From JAJZGK01 sp035538795 (GTDB taxonomy: Bacteria > Pseudomonadota > Alphaproteobacteria > Rhodospirillales > Magnetospirillaceae), in assembly GCA_035538795.1 (NCBI GenBank), contig DATLJS010000011.1, positions 124,001 through 188,000 of the forward strand: DNA of 64,000 nt. The letters are read 5' to 3'. Positions 49,784 through 58,517 of the stretch are shown one piece after another. Under the pieces are notes generated by a model that did not search any database, was not told where the DNA came from, and saw only the letters and a list, made by a program, of their open reading frames with translations. A program made the translations under genes and the position numbers. How positions within the stretch are numbered: position 1 is the stretch's first letter; every line of letters begins with the position of its first letter.

Positions 49784-51436
49784 TCAAATCACCAGGGCTT
49801 TCAGACGGCTGTCTTCCAACTCGCCGCGATTCTCCAGGATCGGATAGGCGACCGAGGCGATATGGGCGTTGATCCGTTTCAGGTCGCGCAGAATATCCAG
49901 ATGCAGGGTGCTGCTTTCGATGCTTTCGCGCCGTCCTTCGCGAAGCCTTGCCAGATGCGATTCCGTGGCGGCGCGCTCCAAGTTGCGCACTTCGGTCTTT
50001 TCGCCCAACAACTGTCTGGCCAGCCTGGGGTCGCCCGAGACGAAAATGGCCATGGCGATTTTCAAATTCGCCAGCGTCTGCTCGAACATGGCTTGCAGAT
50101 CGTCGAACCCCTCGCGGGAAAAGGACAGGTGATGCTTGATCTTTTTCTCGGCGGCCTCGATCAGGTTATGGTCCACGATGTCGCCGATATGTTCCAGATT
50201 GATGGCGAAGGTCATGATCTCGTTGCTGCGGTGGCGGCTGTCCTCGTCCATGTCTTCATTGGCCAGCCGAGACAGATACAGCTTCACCGCCTGATGCAGG
50301 GCGTCGACGATGTTGTCCATTTTCGCCACGTCAGCGGCCTGTTTGGCGTCGCCGTTGCGCAGAACCTCCAGGCATTGGCGCAGCATGGTTTCGATGACGT
50401 CGCCGATGCGCAGGGTTTCGCGGATGGCCGAGCCGATGGCGACGCTGGGCGAATCCAGGGCGGATTCGTCAAGATAGCGCGGCTGGCGCGGATCTTCCGC
50501 CTTGGCCTCGTCGGGGCGAAGCCGTTCGACCAACCGGCCCATGGGGACGACGGCGGGAAGATAGAGGACGGCCAATAACAGGTTGAAGGCGATGTGGAAA
50601 TCGATCAATTGGGCGGTCCGATCGCTTTCCAGCAACGCCAGTCCCCGGGAAACGGCGTCGAGGAACGGCAGCGCCAGCAGGCAGCCGCTCAGCCTGACGA
50701 TGGCGTTGCCCAGCGGAACGCGGCGGACGGCGGGAGAGTCTTTGCCGGTTTCGAAAACGGGGGGCAGGGCGCTGCCCAGATTAGCGCCTAAAATCAGGGC
50801 CAAGCCGAACGGCAGGCTGAAATCGCCTTTCGCCGCCAGCGACAGGATCAGCAGAATCGAGGCGATGCTGGAATGGGCCAGCATGGCGATGACGGCGGCC
50901 AGGGCCAGCCCGATCACCCACGCACCGTCCAGGTCGTGCAGGATCAGGCGCAATTGTCGGGAATCCCGCAGCGGCTCGGACGCCAGATCCAGCAGATGCA
51001 GGGACAAAAGCATCAGTCCCAAGCCGATGAAAATGCGTGCCATATGCCGCCGCCGCCCTTCGCCGGAACGGAACAGCGCCAGACCGAGGAACAGCAGAAC
51101 CGCCGACAGCGGACCGACGTCGAAGGTCAGCAGTTTGGCGACAAGGCTGGTGCCGATGTTGGCGCCCAGCATGATGGCCTGGGCGGTGGCGGCGCTCATC
51201 AGTCCCTGACCGGCAAACGAGGCCGACATCAGGCACGTGGCCGTGCTGCTTTGCAGGGCGAGCGTGACGGCAAGGCCCGCCAGCAATGCCTTGGCGCGGT
51301 TGTCGGTACCAAAACTGATGCCGCGCCGCAAGCTGGCGCCGAAGGTCCGCGTGACGCCGGTGCCGACCATGCGCAAGCCCCACAGCAGCAAAGCCACGGC
51401 GCCGAGCATGTTGGCGATGCAGATCATTTCGTTCAC
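49784..51436 (-). CDS. Na/Pi cotransporter family protein with PhoU-like domain
   Basis: 550 residues of the NptA/YjbB group (SLC34-like). Two inverted repeats of the transporter are visible through QSSTAT (~63) and HSSIAS (~188), with GANIGTS and GANLGSA following each. About nine membrane helices end near 310; a PhoU-like helical region follows (about 345-545: EIMTFAINLEHIGDIVDHNL near 415). It likely moves phosphate with sodium, and the PhoU part may regulate it. A Pho-box-like element lies 66-83 bases upstream. A 12-bp tandem repeat separates this from the start. Confidence 0.9.
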   Translation of the reverse strand: MNEMICIANMLGAVALLLWGLRMVGTGVTRTFGASLRRGISFGTDNRAKALLAGLAVTLALQSSTATCLMSASFAGQGLMSAATAQAIMLGANIGTSLVAKLLTFDVGPLSAVLLFLGLALFRSGEGRRRHMARIFIGLGLMLLSLHLLDLASEPLRDSRQLRLILHDLDGAWVIGLALAAVIAMLAHSSIASILLILSLAAKGDFSLPFGLALILGANLGSALPPVFETGKDSPAVRRVPLGNAIVRLSGCLLALPFLDAVSRGLALLESDRTAQLIDFHIAFNLLLAVLYLPAVVPMGRLVERLRPDEAKAEDPRQPRYLDESALDSPSVAIGSAIRETLRIGDVIETMLRQCLEVLRNGDAKQAADVAKMDNIVDALHQAVKLYLSRLANEDMDEDSRHRSNEIMTFAINLEHIGDIVDHNLIEAAEKKIKHHLSFSREGFDDLQAMFEQTLANLKIAMAIFVSGDPRLARQLLGEKTEVRNLERAATESHLARLREGRRESIESSTLHLDILRDLKRINAHIASVAYPILENRGELEDSRLKALVI

Positions 51437-51456
51437 GCCATCAGTCCTCCGAGGTC

Positions 51457-51486
51457 ACGGGCAAGGCCACGGGCAAGGCCACGGGG
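51457..51486. repeat. Tandem 12-bp repeat
   Basis: The unit ACGGGCAAGGCC occurs two and a half times in a row between the Na/Pi gene start and its Pho box. Slippage here would change promoter-to-start spacing in 12-base steps. Confidence 0.75.
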
Positions 51487-51501
51487 GTGCCTGGATCAAA
51501 C

Positions 51502-51519
51502 TGTCATAAAACTGTAATA
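51502..51519 (+). promoter_or_regulatory. Pho box upstream of the Na/Pi cotransporter gene
   Basis: CTGTCATAAAACTGTAAT differs at one position from the E. coli consensus (two CTGTCA(T/C) repeats with a 4-base spacer). The direct repeats point along plus, opposite to the gene they precede at 66 bases, so the orientation is atypical. PhoB control in low phosphate is the natural reading. Confidence 0.65.
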
Positions 51520-51644
51520 TTTTAGGCGGCGGACAGGATTCAAGTCATGAGGGCTTTGCCATGGCCTATGGGCAGGACGCACTCTGGACATTGGTGATGC
51601 TTGCACGGGCGTTTCGACGGCGGATTCCGGCGAGGAAACGGCGG

Positions 51645-52724
51645 CTAGAGTGCAAGGCGGAATTGTTGGGGCCGGTCATCTTCTTCGCCGTCCAAAGAGG
51701 ACAGGGTCAGCCCCAGCAGGCGGATGCCTTTCGCCACGGGGAATAAAGGCGAGAGCAGGGGCAGAACGAGATGCTCCAACTGGGCCGGAGACGTGATGGC
51801 TTCCTGAATCGTCCGGCTGCGGGTGACTTGGTGAAAATCGGCGTATTTGACCTTCAGGGTCACGGTTCGCCCATGCAGCCGCGCCGCTTCGCAATGGCGC
51901 CAGACCTTGGCGGCGATGGGATGCAGCGCCGTGCGGGCCTCGGCCTCGCTGAACAGGTCGGCGGCGAAAGTGTTCTCGGCGCCGATGGACTTGCGCAGGC
52001 GGTTGGGGCGGACCGGGCGGTCGTCGATGCCTCGGGCGATCTGGTAATAATAGCTTCCCATTTTGCCGAAATGTCGTTGCAGGCTGACCAGCGTCTGCTC
52101 TCTGAGATCGGCCCCGGTGATCAGCCCGAGCCGGTTCATCTTGGCCGCCGTGGCCGGGCCGATGCCATGGAATTTGCCGACGGGCAGGTCGGCGACGAAA
52201 GAAGGCCCCATGGCCGGCGAGATGACGAACAGGCCATCGGGCTTGCGGTAGTCCGATGCCAGCTTGGCCAGAAATTTGTTGTAAGACACGCCGGCTGACG
52301 CGGTCAGTCCGGTTTCCTGCTTGATCTCGGCGCGGATTTCCTCGGCCATGCGGGTCGCCGAGGATTCGCCCCGCAGGTTTTCCGTCACGTCGAGATACGC
52401 CTCGTCCAGCGACAATGGCTCGATGATCGCTGTGTAGTTGGCGAGAATCTCCCGAAGCTGAAACGACACGCCCCGATAAACGTCGAAGCGGGGCGTCACG
52501 AACAGAAGGTCGGGGCATTTGCGCTTCGCCGTCACCGACGGCATGGCGGAATGAACTCCGAATTTGCGGGCTTCATAACTGGCCGCCGCCACGACGCTGC
52601 GGGGACTGGCTCCGCCCACGGCCACCGGCTTGCCGCGCAGTTCGGGATTGTCCCGTTGCTCGACCGAGGCATAGAAGGCATCCATGTCGATATGAATGAT
52701 CTTACGCAGCGGAGCGGCGTTCAC
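51645..52724 (-). CDS. dinB: DNA polymerase IV
   Basis: Y-family lesion-bypass polymerase, 359 residues. Catalytic residues lie in IIHIDMDAFYASVEQRD (Asp near residue 11) and LSLDEAYLDVT (Asp-Glu near 105). The thumb HhH motif HGIGPATAAKMNRLG is near 185, the little-finger domain from about 240. The C-terminus ends in QQFRLAL, a beta-clamp-binding-like QxxFxL. GTG at 52724, with GGAAG six bases upstream, gives the normal length; the open frame upstream is not coding. An alphaproteobacterial SOS box sits 38-52 bases before the start, so LexA control is expected. Confidence 0.95.
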   Translation of the reverse strand: MNAAPLRKIIHIDMDAFYASVEQRDNPELRGKPVAVGGASPRSVVAAASYEARKFGVHSAMPSVTAKRKCPDLLFVTPRFDVYRGVSFQLREILANYTAIIEPLSLDEAYLDVTENLRGESSATRMAEEIRAEIKQETGLTASAGVSYNKFLAKLASDYRKPDGLFVISPAMGPSFVADLPVGKFHGIGPATAAKMNRLGLITGADLREQTLVSLQRHFGKMGSYYYQIARGIDDRPVRPNRLRKSIGAENTFAADLFSEAEARTALHPIAAKVWRHCEAARLHGRTVTLKVKYADFHQVTRSRTIQEAITSPAQLEHLVLPLLSPLFPVAKGIRLLGLTLSSLDGEEDDRPQQFRLAL

Positions 52725-52761
52725 CGGTGGCTTCCTTTGTTCCCTGCTTGATACGGAGTTG

Positions 52762-52776
52762 GAACATAAAGTGAAC
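52762..52776 (-). promoter_or_regulatory. LexA (SOS) box of dinB
   Basis: On minus, GTTCACTTTATGTTC is exactly the alphaproteobacterial SOS consensus GTTC-N7-GTTC, 38 bases upstream of the dinB GTG. Confidence 0.85.
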
Positions 52777-52881
52777 ATATCACGGGCTGCGATCCAAGGA
52801 AAGAGGCCGGATGGATGTCTTTCGTGGGGACTGGGGGCTGTCGGGGGGGGAGCGGCCGCTGGGCGGTGGGCCTGAAACGGA

Positions 52882-52911
52882 CGAAGCCCCAAGGTTTCCC
52901 TTGGGGCTTCG
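52882..52911 (-). terminator. Hairpin terminator after tRNA-Thr
   Basis: A 13-base-pair stem (CGAAGCCCCAAGG with its complement) around a 4-base loop, beginning one base beyond the CCA end of the tRNA. No long T-run follows. Confidence 0.65.
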
Positions 52912-52912
52912 A

Positions 52913-52987
52913 TGGTGCTGTCGAGAGGAATTGAACCTCCGACCCCGTCCTTACCAAGGACGTGCTCTACCCCTGAGCTACGACAGC
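52913..52987 (-). tRNA. tRNA-Thr(GGT)
   Basis: Folds into a standard cloverleaf on minus: acceptor GCTGTCG/CGACAGC, D arm with AGGGGTA loop, anticodon stem CGTCC/GGACG with loop TTGGTAA (anticodon GGT, threonine), T arm GGAGG-TTCAATT-CCTCT. CCA is encoded. Confidence 0.97.
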
Positions 52988-53171
52988 ATTTCCTTCGCTT
53001 TGGCATGTTGCCGGTACCGGCAGCGGCGAAGAGGCGCATCGTATGCCACAGCGTTTGCGACGATGCAAGAGGCTTTCTGCAAACTTTTTTTCACTGGCCT
53101 TGACCCGGACGCGCCAAGGAGGCACAAATCCCCAGGTTCCCGCGGTTTTGACAGGATGGAGACAGGTCCGC

Positions 53172-53354
53172 ATGCAAGATAGCGCCCCGCGCCAGACCGA
53201 AAAGGCTCAAAAGGCCCAGGCGGAAAAGCAGAAGCGGCTTGCCGAAGCCCTGCGCGCCAACCTGCATCGCCGCAAGTCCCAGGCCCGCGCCCGTGCCGAG
53301 GACGCCGTTCAGGATGGCGCCGCCGCCGAGAGTGGCGATTCGTCCGGCGAATGA
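53172..53354 (+). CDS. Small basic helical protein upstream of dcd
   Basis: 60 residues. The core KQKRLAEALRANLHRRKSQARARAED is a continuous amphipathic helix rich in Arg and Ala; an acidic Ser/Gly tail follows. A similar very short protein with RLAEALRANLRRRK-type sequence is common next to housekeeping genes in alphaproteobacteria; no function is known to me. AGG lies six bases before the ATG. It precedes dcd by 76 bases. Confidence 0.65.
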   Translation: MQDSAPRQTEKAQKAQAEKQKRLAEALRANLHRRKSQARARAEDAVQDGAAAESGDSSGE

Positions 53355-53430
53355 CGTCGCCAACACAAATTCTTGTGGTTCATATGTCAGCTGCGCTACA
53401 AGAGCCTGTTGACCGAAGGGGAGTTTTTTC

Positions 53431-53985
53431 ATGCCCGTGATGCCTGACAAGTGGATCCGCGACATGGCCGTGAATCACGGCATGATCGAGCCGTTCACCG
53501 AAAAGCTGCAGCGCGAAGGCGTCATCTCGTACGGGCTGTCGTCCTATGGATACGACGCGCGCGTCTCGCGCGAGTTCAAGATTTTCACCAACGTCGATTC
53601 CGCCGTGGTCGATCCTAAGGCTTTTTCCGACAAAAGCTTTGTCGATCGTGACACCGATTGCTGCGTGATCCCGCCGAACAGCTTCGCGCTGGCCCGCACG
53701 GTGGAATATTTCCGCATTCCCCGCGACACTCTGGTGATCTGCCTGGGCAAATCCACCTATGCCCGCTGCGGCATCATCGTCAACGTCACCCCGCTGGAAC
53801 CCGAATGGGAAGGCCATGTGACGCTGGAGTTTTCCAACACTACGCCGCTGCCGGCCAAGATCTACGCCAACGAAGGCGCTTGCCAGTTCATCTTCCTGAA
53901 GGCGGATCAGGTGTGCGAAACCTCGTATCGCGATCGTTCGGGCAAATACCAGTCCCAGACCGGCGTCACTCTGCCCCGTCTATAA
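53431..53985 (+). CDS. dcd: dCTP deaminase
   Basis: Turns dCTP into dUTP for thymidylate synthesis. 184 residues, normal length. Substrate and catalytic residues are in GKSTYARCGIIVNVTPLEPEWEGHVTLEFSN (about 110-140, cited by its two ends: Ser and Arg in GKSTYAR, catalytic Glu in GHVTLEF). The C-terminal GKYQSQTGVTLPRL closes the active site. GGGGAG is about eight bases before the ATG. murA follows 35 bases later on the same strand. Confidence 0.97.
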   Translation: MPVMPDKWIRDMAVNHGMIEPFTEKLQREGVISYGLSSYGYDARVSREFKIFTNVDSAVVDPKAFSDKSFVDRDTDCCVIPPNSFALARTVEYFRIPRDTLVICLGKSTYARCGIIVNVTPLEPEWEGHVTLEFSNTTPLPAKIYANEGACQFIFLKADQVCETSYRDRSGKYQSQTGVTLPRL

Positions 53986-54020
53986 TTTTGGGTCTGTAAT
54001 TTTCAGGATAAGCATCGTTC

Positions 54021-55325
54021 ATGGATAAAATCCGCATCGTCGGCGGCACCCCGCTTCGGGGCGTCATTCCCATTGGCGGGGCGAAGAACGCCGCGCTGAC
54101 TCTCATGCCCGCCTGTCTGCTGACCGACGAGACGCTGAGCCTGTCGAACCTGCCGCATCTGGTCGACATCACCACCATGGCCAATCTGCTGTCCCAGCAT
54201 GGCGTCGCCATGTCGCTGAACGGCCAGTCGCCCAACGGCGGTCCCACCGGTCGCGTGCTGGAACTGACGGCGGCCGAAATCAGCAACACCACTGCGCCTT
54301 ATGATCTGGTGCGCAAGATGCGCGCCTCGGTGTTGGTGCTGGGGCCGCTGCTGGCCCGTTGCGGCAACGCCAAGGTCAGCTTGCCCGGCGGCTGCGCCAT
54401 CGGCACCCGCCCGGTGGATCTGCACCTGAAGGCGCTGGAAGCCATGGGTGCCCGCATCGAGGTGGAGGGCGGTTACATCGTCGCCGATGTTCCCGGTGGA
54501 CGCCTGAAGGGCGCCACCGTGATCTTCCCGCAGGTCACCGTCGGCGGCACCGAGAACATTCTGATGGCGGCTGCGCTGGCCGAGGGCGAGACCGTCATCA
54601 CCAACGCCGCCCGCGAACCGGAAGTCTGCGATCTGGCCCATTGCCTGCAAGCCATGGGCGCCAAGATCGAAGGCATCGGCACGCCGACCATCCGTGTCAC
54701 CGGCGTTGAAAAGCTGCGTGGCTGCGATTATTCGGTGCTGCCCGACCGCATCGAGACCGGCACCTACATGGTGGCCGCCGCCATCACCCGCGGCGACATC
54801 GAACTGGTGGGCGCGCGCCGCGACCTGATGCAGTCGGTGGAAAAGATCATGGTCGAAGCCGGCGTCGAGTTCGAGGATACCGAGCGCGGTTTCCGCGTCC
54901 GCGCCGACCGCAAGCCCATCAAGGGCGTCGACATCATGACCGAACCCTATCCCGGTTTCCCCACCGACATGCAGGCCCAGTTGATGGCCCTGCTGGCCAC
55001 CGCCGACGGCGCCAGCATGATCACCGAGACCATTTTCGAGAACCGCTTCATGCATGTTCCCGAACTGTCCCGCATGGGGGCCCGTGTCAACGTCCACGGC
55101 TCGTCGGCCATCGTGCGCGGCGTGCCCAAGCTGTCGGGCGCTCCGGTGATGGCCACCGATCTGCGCGCTTCGGTGTCGTTGGTGCTGGCCGGTCTGGCCG
55201 CTCATGGCGAAACCCTGGTCAGCCGCGTCTATCACCTGGATCGCGGCTACGAGCGGGTCGAGGAAAAGCTCGCCGCCTGCGGCGCCACCATCGAACGCAT
55301 CAAAAGTAGCGACCCGGCGGAATAA
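54021..55325 (+). CDS. murA: UDP-N-acetylglucosamine 1-carboxyvinyltransferase
   Basis: First committed step of peptidoglycan synthesis, adding enolpyruvate to UDP-GlcNAc. 434 residues with the substrate Lys in GGAKNAALT (~22) and the PEP-binding, fosfomycin-sensitive Cys in LPGGCAIGTRPVDLH (~120). It has the two six-fold repeat domains of EPSP-synthase relatives. Since Cys (not Asp) is present, fosfomycin sensitivity of the enzyme is expected. An intrinsic terminator follows directly. Confidence 0.97.
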   Translation: MDKIRIVGGTPLRGVIPIGGAKNAALTLMPACLLTDETLSLSNLPHLVDITTMANLLSQHGVAMSLNGQSPNGGPTGRVLELTAAEISNTTAPYDLVRKMRASVLVLGPLLARCGNAKVSLPGGCAIGTRPVDLHLKALEAMGARIEVEGGYIVADVPGGRLKGATVIFPQVTVGGTENILMAAALAEGETVITNAAREPEVCDLAHCLQAMGAKIEGIGTPTIRVTGVEKLRGCDYSVLPDRIETGTYMVAAAITRGDIELVGARRDLMQSVEKIMVEAGVEFEDTERGFRVRADRKPIKGVDIMTEPYPGFPTDMQAQLMALLATADGASMITETIFENRFMHVPELSRMGARVNVHGSSAIVRGVPKLSGAPVMATDLRASVSLVLAGLAAHGETLVSRVYHLDRGYERVEEKLAACGATIERIKSSDPAE

Positions 55326-55343
55326 TCCGCCACCGCAAAACGG

Positions 55344-55378
55344 AAAAGGCCGGGCATCGTTCCGGCCTTTTCTCTTTT
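55344..55378 (+). terminator. Rho-independent terminator of murA
   Basis: AAAAGGCCGG and CCGGCCTTTT pair over an 8-base loop, followed by CTCTTTT. Confidence 0.88.
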
Positions 55379-55402
55379 GACTCTGGAATAAGGAGTGTTG
55401 GC

Positions 55403-56257
55403 ATGAACAAGTTGCGAATCGGCTGGATCGGGCTGGGCCATATGGGCGTGCCCATGACCGCCAACCTGCTGAAGGCCGGTTTCTCCGTGACGGTCTATAA
55501 CCGCACCCGCGCCAAGGCCGAAGGGCTGGGCATGGAGATCGCCGCCAGCCCCGCCGCGCTGGCCCGTTCGGCGGACATCGTCGTCACCATGCTGTCCGAC
55601 GATCCCAGCCAGGAGCAGGTGCTGTTTGGCAAGGACGGCGTCGCCGAAGGGCTGAAGGCCGGGCAGATCGTCGTCAACATGGGCACCATCTCGCCCGAGG
55701 CTAGCCGCTCCGCCGCCGAACGCCTGGGCAAGCTGGGGGTGCAGGTGCTGGACGCTCCCGTTTCCGGTTCGGTTAAACCCGCTACCGACGGTACTCTGGT
55801 CATTCTGGTGGGTGGCGAGCCCGACGCTCTGGTCCGCTGTCAGCCGATTTTCGACGTGCTAGGCAAGCGTACCTTTCATTTCGGCAAAGCCGGGCAGGGA
55901 GCCAACGCCAAGCTGGCCATCAACATGATGCTGGGGACCATGCTGCAAGCTGCCGCCGAAACCGTGGTGTTCGGCGAAGCCGCCGGCCTGGATCGTGGCC
56001 AATTGCTGGACATGATCGCCGAGACGCCCTGCGCGTCGCCCATCTTCAATCTGAAGTCGCCGACCATCCGCGCCGGAAGCTATCCCCCCGCCTTTCCGCT
56101 GAAGCATATGGCCAAGGACTTCCGCCTGATGCTGGACGCCGCCGATGGGGCCGACATTTCGGTCGCCGCCGCCGTTTCCGCCAATTTCCAGAAAGCCGAA
56201 GCCGCCGGCCTGGGTGACCAGGACGTCATGGCGGTGATCAAGGTGCTGGAACGCTAA
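55403..56257 (+). CDS. NAD(P)-dependent beta-hydroxyacid dehydrogenase family protein
   Basis: 284 residues of the 3-hydroxyisobutyrate dehydrogenase-like family: NAD-binding GWIGLGHMGVPMTANLLKAG at residue 8, substrate motif DAPVSGSVKPATDGTL near 117, catalytic Lys in GANAKLAINMM near 165. Members include tartronate semialdehyde and glyoxylate/succinic-semialdehyde reductases, and no neighbour tells which substrate applies. AGGAG is found before the ATG (AATAAGGAGTGTTGGC). It is alone after the murA terminator. Confidence 0.9.
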   Translation: MNKLRIGWIGLGHMGVPMTANLLKAGFSVTVYNRTRAKAEGLGMEIAASPAALARSADIVVTMLSDDPSQEQVLFGKDGVAEGLKAGQIVVNMGTISPEASRSAAERLGKLGVQVLDAPVSGSVKPATDGTLVILVGGEPDALVRCQPIFDVLGKRTFHFGKAGQGANAKLAINMMLGTMLQAAAETVVFGEAAGLDRGQLLDMIAETPCASPIFNLKSPTIRAGSYPPAFPLKHMAKDFRLMLDAADGADISVAAAVSANFQKAEAAGLGDQDVMAVIKVLER

Positions 56258-56309
56258 ACCTCTATCGTCATGGCCGGGCTTCGCGCCTGGCCATCGGCGG
56301 TTATTTCTC

Positions 56310-58025
56310 TCACTCCGCCTTCGGCGCCATCTTCACCTGTCCGCGCGGGATGCGGATGCTGTCGATGAAATCCTGCATCTCCTGGCTGGGGGGCTTGGTG
56401 AACAGGCTGGCCAGCACGGTGACGACGAGGGAGACGGGCAGACCGAACAGGCCGGCGGCGATGTTCTTGACGCCGAACCAGGGGGGCATGCCCAGTTTCT
56501 GGGTGGCGACGATGTAGAACAGGCAGACGGCCCAGCCCGAGGCCATGCCCAGGACGGCCCCGGTCTTGGTGGCGCGTTTCCACCAGATGCCCAGCACCAG
56601 GGCCGCGAACAGTCCCGACGCCGCCAGCGAGAAGGCCCAGCCGACCACGGTCAGGATGCCCGCCGGGCGCTGGCTGGCGACCCAGGCAGCGGCCAGCGCG
56701 GCCAGAACCATAATGACGCGCCCCAAGATCAGGCGATGCCGGGTTTCGGCAGTGGGTTTGAGGATGCGGTAATAGACGTCGTGGGACAAGGCGTTGCCGA
56801 TGGACAGCAGCAATCCGTCGGCCGACGACATGGAAGCCGCCAGGGCGCCCGCCGCCACCAGCCCGGCGACCACGAACGGCAGCCCGGCGATTTCCGGAGC
56901 GGCCAGCACCACGGCGTCGGGGTCGATGGTGAAGACGCCGTCCTTCAGGCTCATCAATCCGATCCGGCTCCAGGCCTCCAGCCAGTCGGGGCCGCTGCTC
57001 AGGCCGGTGGCGATGACGTGCTGGAACACCTCCAGCTTGGCGAAGGCGGCATAGGCCGGGGCAGTGACGTAGAGCAGGCAGATGAACAGCAGGCTCCAGG
57101 CTACGCTGGTGCGGGCTTCGCGCACGCTGGGGGTGTTGAAGAAGCGCGACAGAACATGGGGCAGGGAGGCGGTGCCCAGCATCAGGCACAGCACCAGCCC
57201 GAAGAAGTTGACGCGGTCGCTGATGCCCAGGGCGTCGGGGGCAAGACCCAGCTGGGCCTGAAGCCCGGCCACCCGCTGCATGGCCTCGCCATACATGATT
57301 TGAGGCACGGGAATGCCGGTTTCGCGGGTGGACAGCAGAACCATCGGCAGCAGATAGGCGGCGATCACCACCACGTACTGGGCCACCTGGGTCCAGATCA
57401 GGGCGCGCATGCCGCCCAGCATGGAGCAGAGCAGGATGCCGCCCAGGCCGACGAACACCGCCATTTCAAAGGGGATGTCCAGGAAGCGGGCGCAGATGAT
57501 GCCGGTGCCGTAGATCTGCCCGACCACATAGGCGAAGCTGGCGGAGACCAGCACGACGATGCCCATCAGCCGGGCCGGCTTGCCGCCGTAGCGGGCGGCC
57601 AGGAAGTCGGGCACGGTGAACTGGCCGAACTTGCGCAGATAAGGGGCCAGCAGGACGGCGACCAGGATGTAGCCGCCGGTCCAGCCCAGCACGAAGGCCA
57701 AGCCGTCATAGCCTGCGGCGTAAATGGCTCCGGCCATGCCGATGAACGAGGCGGCGCTCATCCAGTCGGCGGCGGTGGCCATGCCGGTGTAAAGAGCGGG
57801 CACGCGGCGTCCGGCCTCGTAATATTCCCCGGCGTGGCGGGTGCGGGCCAGCAATCCCATCAGGGCGTAGAAAACGACGGTCAGGGCGACGAAGCCGATG
57901 CCGATCAGATGGTCCGAGACGCCGAGGACGCTCATCAGCACCAGCACCGCTGCCGCGGACAGGCAGCCGCCGGTATAGATGATGAAGACGCGCCCCATAT
58001 TTTCGGTGAAGTCCCCCTTGAGCAT
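56310..58025 (-). CDS. Sodium:solute symporter, large subunit (ActP-like, VC_2705 group)
   Basis: 571 residues, about 13 membrane helices, SSS family. Recognisable parts are GMATAADWMSAASFIGMAG (~77), YGGKPARLMG (~155), LPHVLSRFFNTPSVREARTSVAWS (~285-308) and ALAASMSSADGLLLSIGNALSHDVYYR (~390-415). The AASMSSADG segment is the Na+-site region of the family. It is related to acetate/monocarboxylate symporters and forms the large partner to DUF4212 proteins; the small gene is 12 bases upstream. GAGGGG precedes the ATG at about eight bases. The substrate is likely a short-chain organic acid. Confidence 0.92.
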   Translation of the reverse strand: MLKGDFTENMGRVFIIYTGGCLSAAAVLVLMSVLGVSDHLIGIGFVALTVVFYALMGLLARTRHAGEYYEAGRRVPALYTGMATAADWMSAASFIGMAGAIYAAGYDGLAFVLGWTGGYILVAVLLAPYLRKFGQFTVPDFLAARYGGKPARLMGIVVLVSASFAYVVGQIYGTGIICARFLDIPFEMAVFVGLGGILLCSMLGGMRALIWTQVAQYVVVIAAYLLPMVLLSTRETGIPVPQIMYGEAMQRVAGLQAQLGLAPDALGISDRVNFFGLVLCLMLGTASLPHVLSRFFNTPSVREARTSVAWSLLFICLLYVTAPAYAAFAKLEVFQHVIATGLSSGPDWLEAWSRIGLMSLKDGVFTIDPDAVVLAAPEIAGLPFVVAGLVAAGALAASMSSADGLLLSIGNALSHDVYYRILKPTAETRHRLILGRVIMVLAALAAAWVASQRPAGILTVVGWAFSLAASGLFAALVLGIWWKRATKTGAVLGMASGWAVCLFYIVATQKLGMPPWFGVKNIAAGLFGLPVSLVVTVLASLFTKPPSQEMQDFIDSIRIPRGQVKMAPKAE

Positions 58026-58037
58026 GGATCGGTCCCC

Positions 58038-58307
58038 TCAGTCTTCCGACAGGTTGAAGTCTTCGTCGATGCCGTTCTGGCGGCGGGTGTACCAGAAGAT
58101 CACTACGACGAAACCGATCAGGGCGCCTTGCCCGGCCATGTAGAAGCCGAGGGGAAAGCCCAGGATCACGACCTTGTTGAGACTGTCGGAAAAGACGTGC
58201 AGCCCAAGCCCCAGGACGAACCATAACGCCAGCACCAGCCACATCAGGCGCGAGGTTTCCGCCCAGTAATGCCGTGCGTTTTCCGGCGTCAGCGCATTTT
58301 TCGCCAT
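58038..58307 (-). CDS. DUF4212 small subunit of the sodium:solute symporter
   Basis: 89 residues with two membrane helices (about 20-40 and 50-75) and the family motifs YWAETSRLMWLVLALWFV and IFWYTRRQNGIDEDF. DUF4212 genes nearly always precede an ActP-like symporter gene, as here, and are treated as its accessory subunit. MAKNAL is preferred; the ATG at 58325, six codons upstream, is possible. Confidence 0.9.
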   Translation of the reverse strand: MAKNALTPENARHYWAETSRLMWLVLALWFVLGLGLHVFSDSLNKVVILGFPLGFYMAGQGALIGFVVVIFWYTRRQNGIDEDFNLSED

Positions 58308-58458
58308 GCCTAAAACGTCTCCCATGCGTCGGGCCGCGGGAATGACGGGCGTTTTCGCCTCTGATCTCCCTGATCGTCGCGGCCCTTATATGAAGCCTTT
58401 CTCAGTCTGCGGGCGAAGCGTTGGAAAAACAACTCCCCTCTGCGGGCAAGGGAATATG

Positions 58459-58496
58459 AAAAAAGCGGCGGGAACCTTGCCGGTCCGCCGCCGCTT
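58459..58496 (-). terminator. Terminator of the outer-membrane barrel gene
   Basis: On minus, AAGCGGCGGCGGA pairs with a CCCGCCGCTT-type arm and ends in TTTTTTC, 20 bases after the gene stop. Confidence 0.8.
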
Positions 58497-58517
58497 CGAT
58501 GCCGCGTGACCGCGCCG

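Noticed and set aside
51561..51746. 61-codon plus ORF downstream of the Pho box
   Set aside because: It runs into the 3' end of dinB on the other strand and has no ribosome site or recognisable sequence; not called despite the box pointing towards it.
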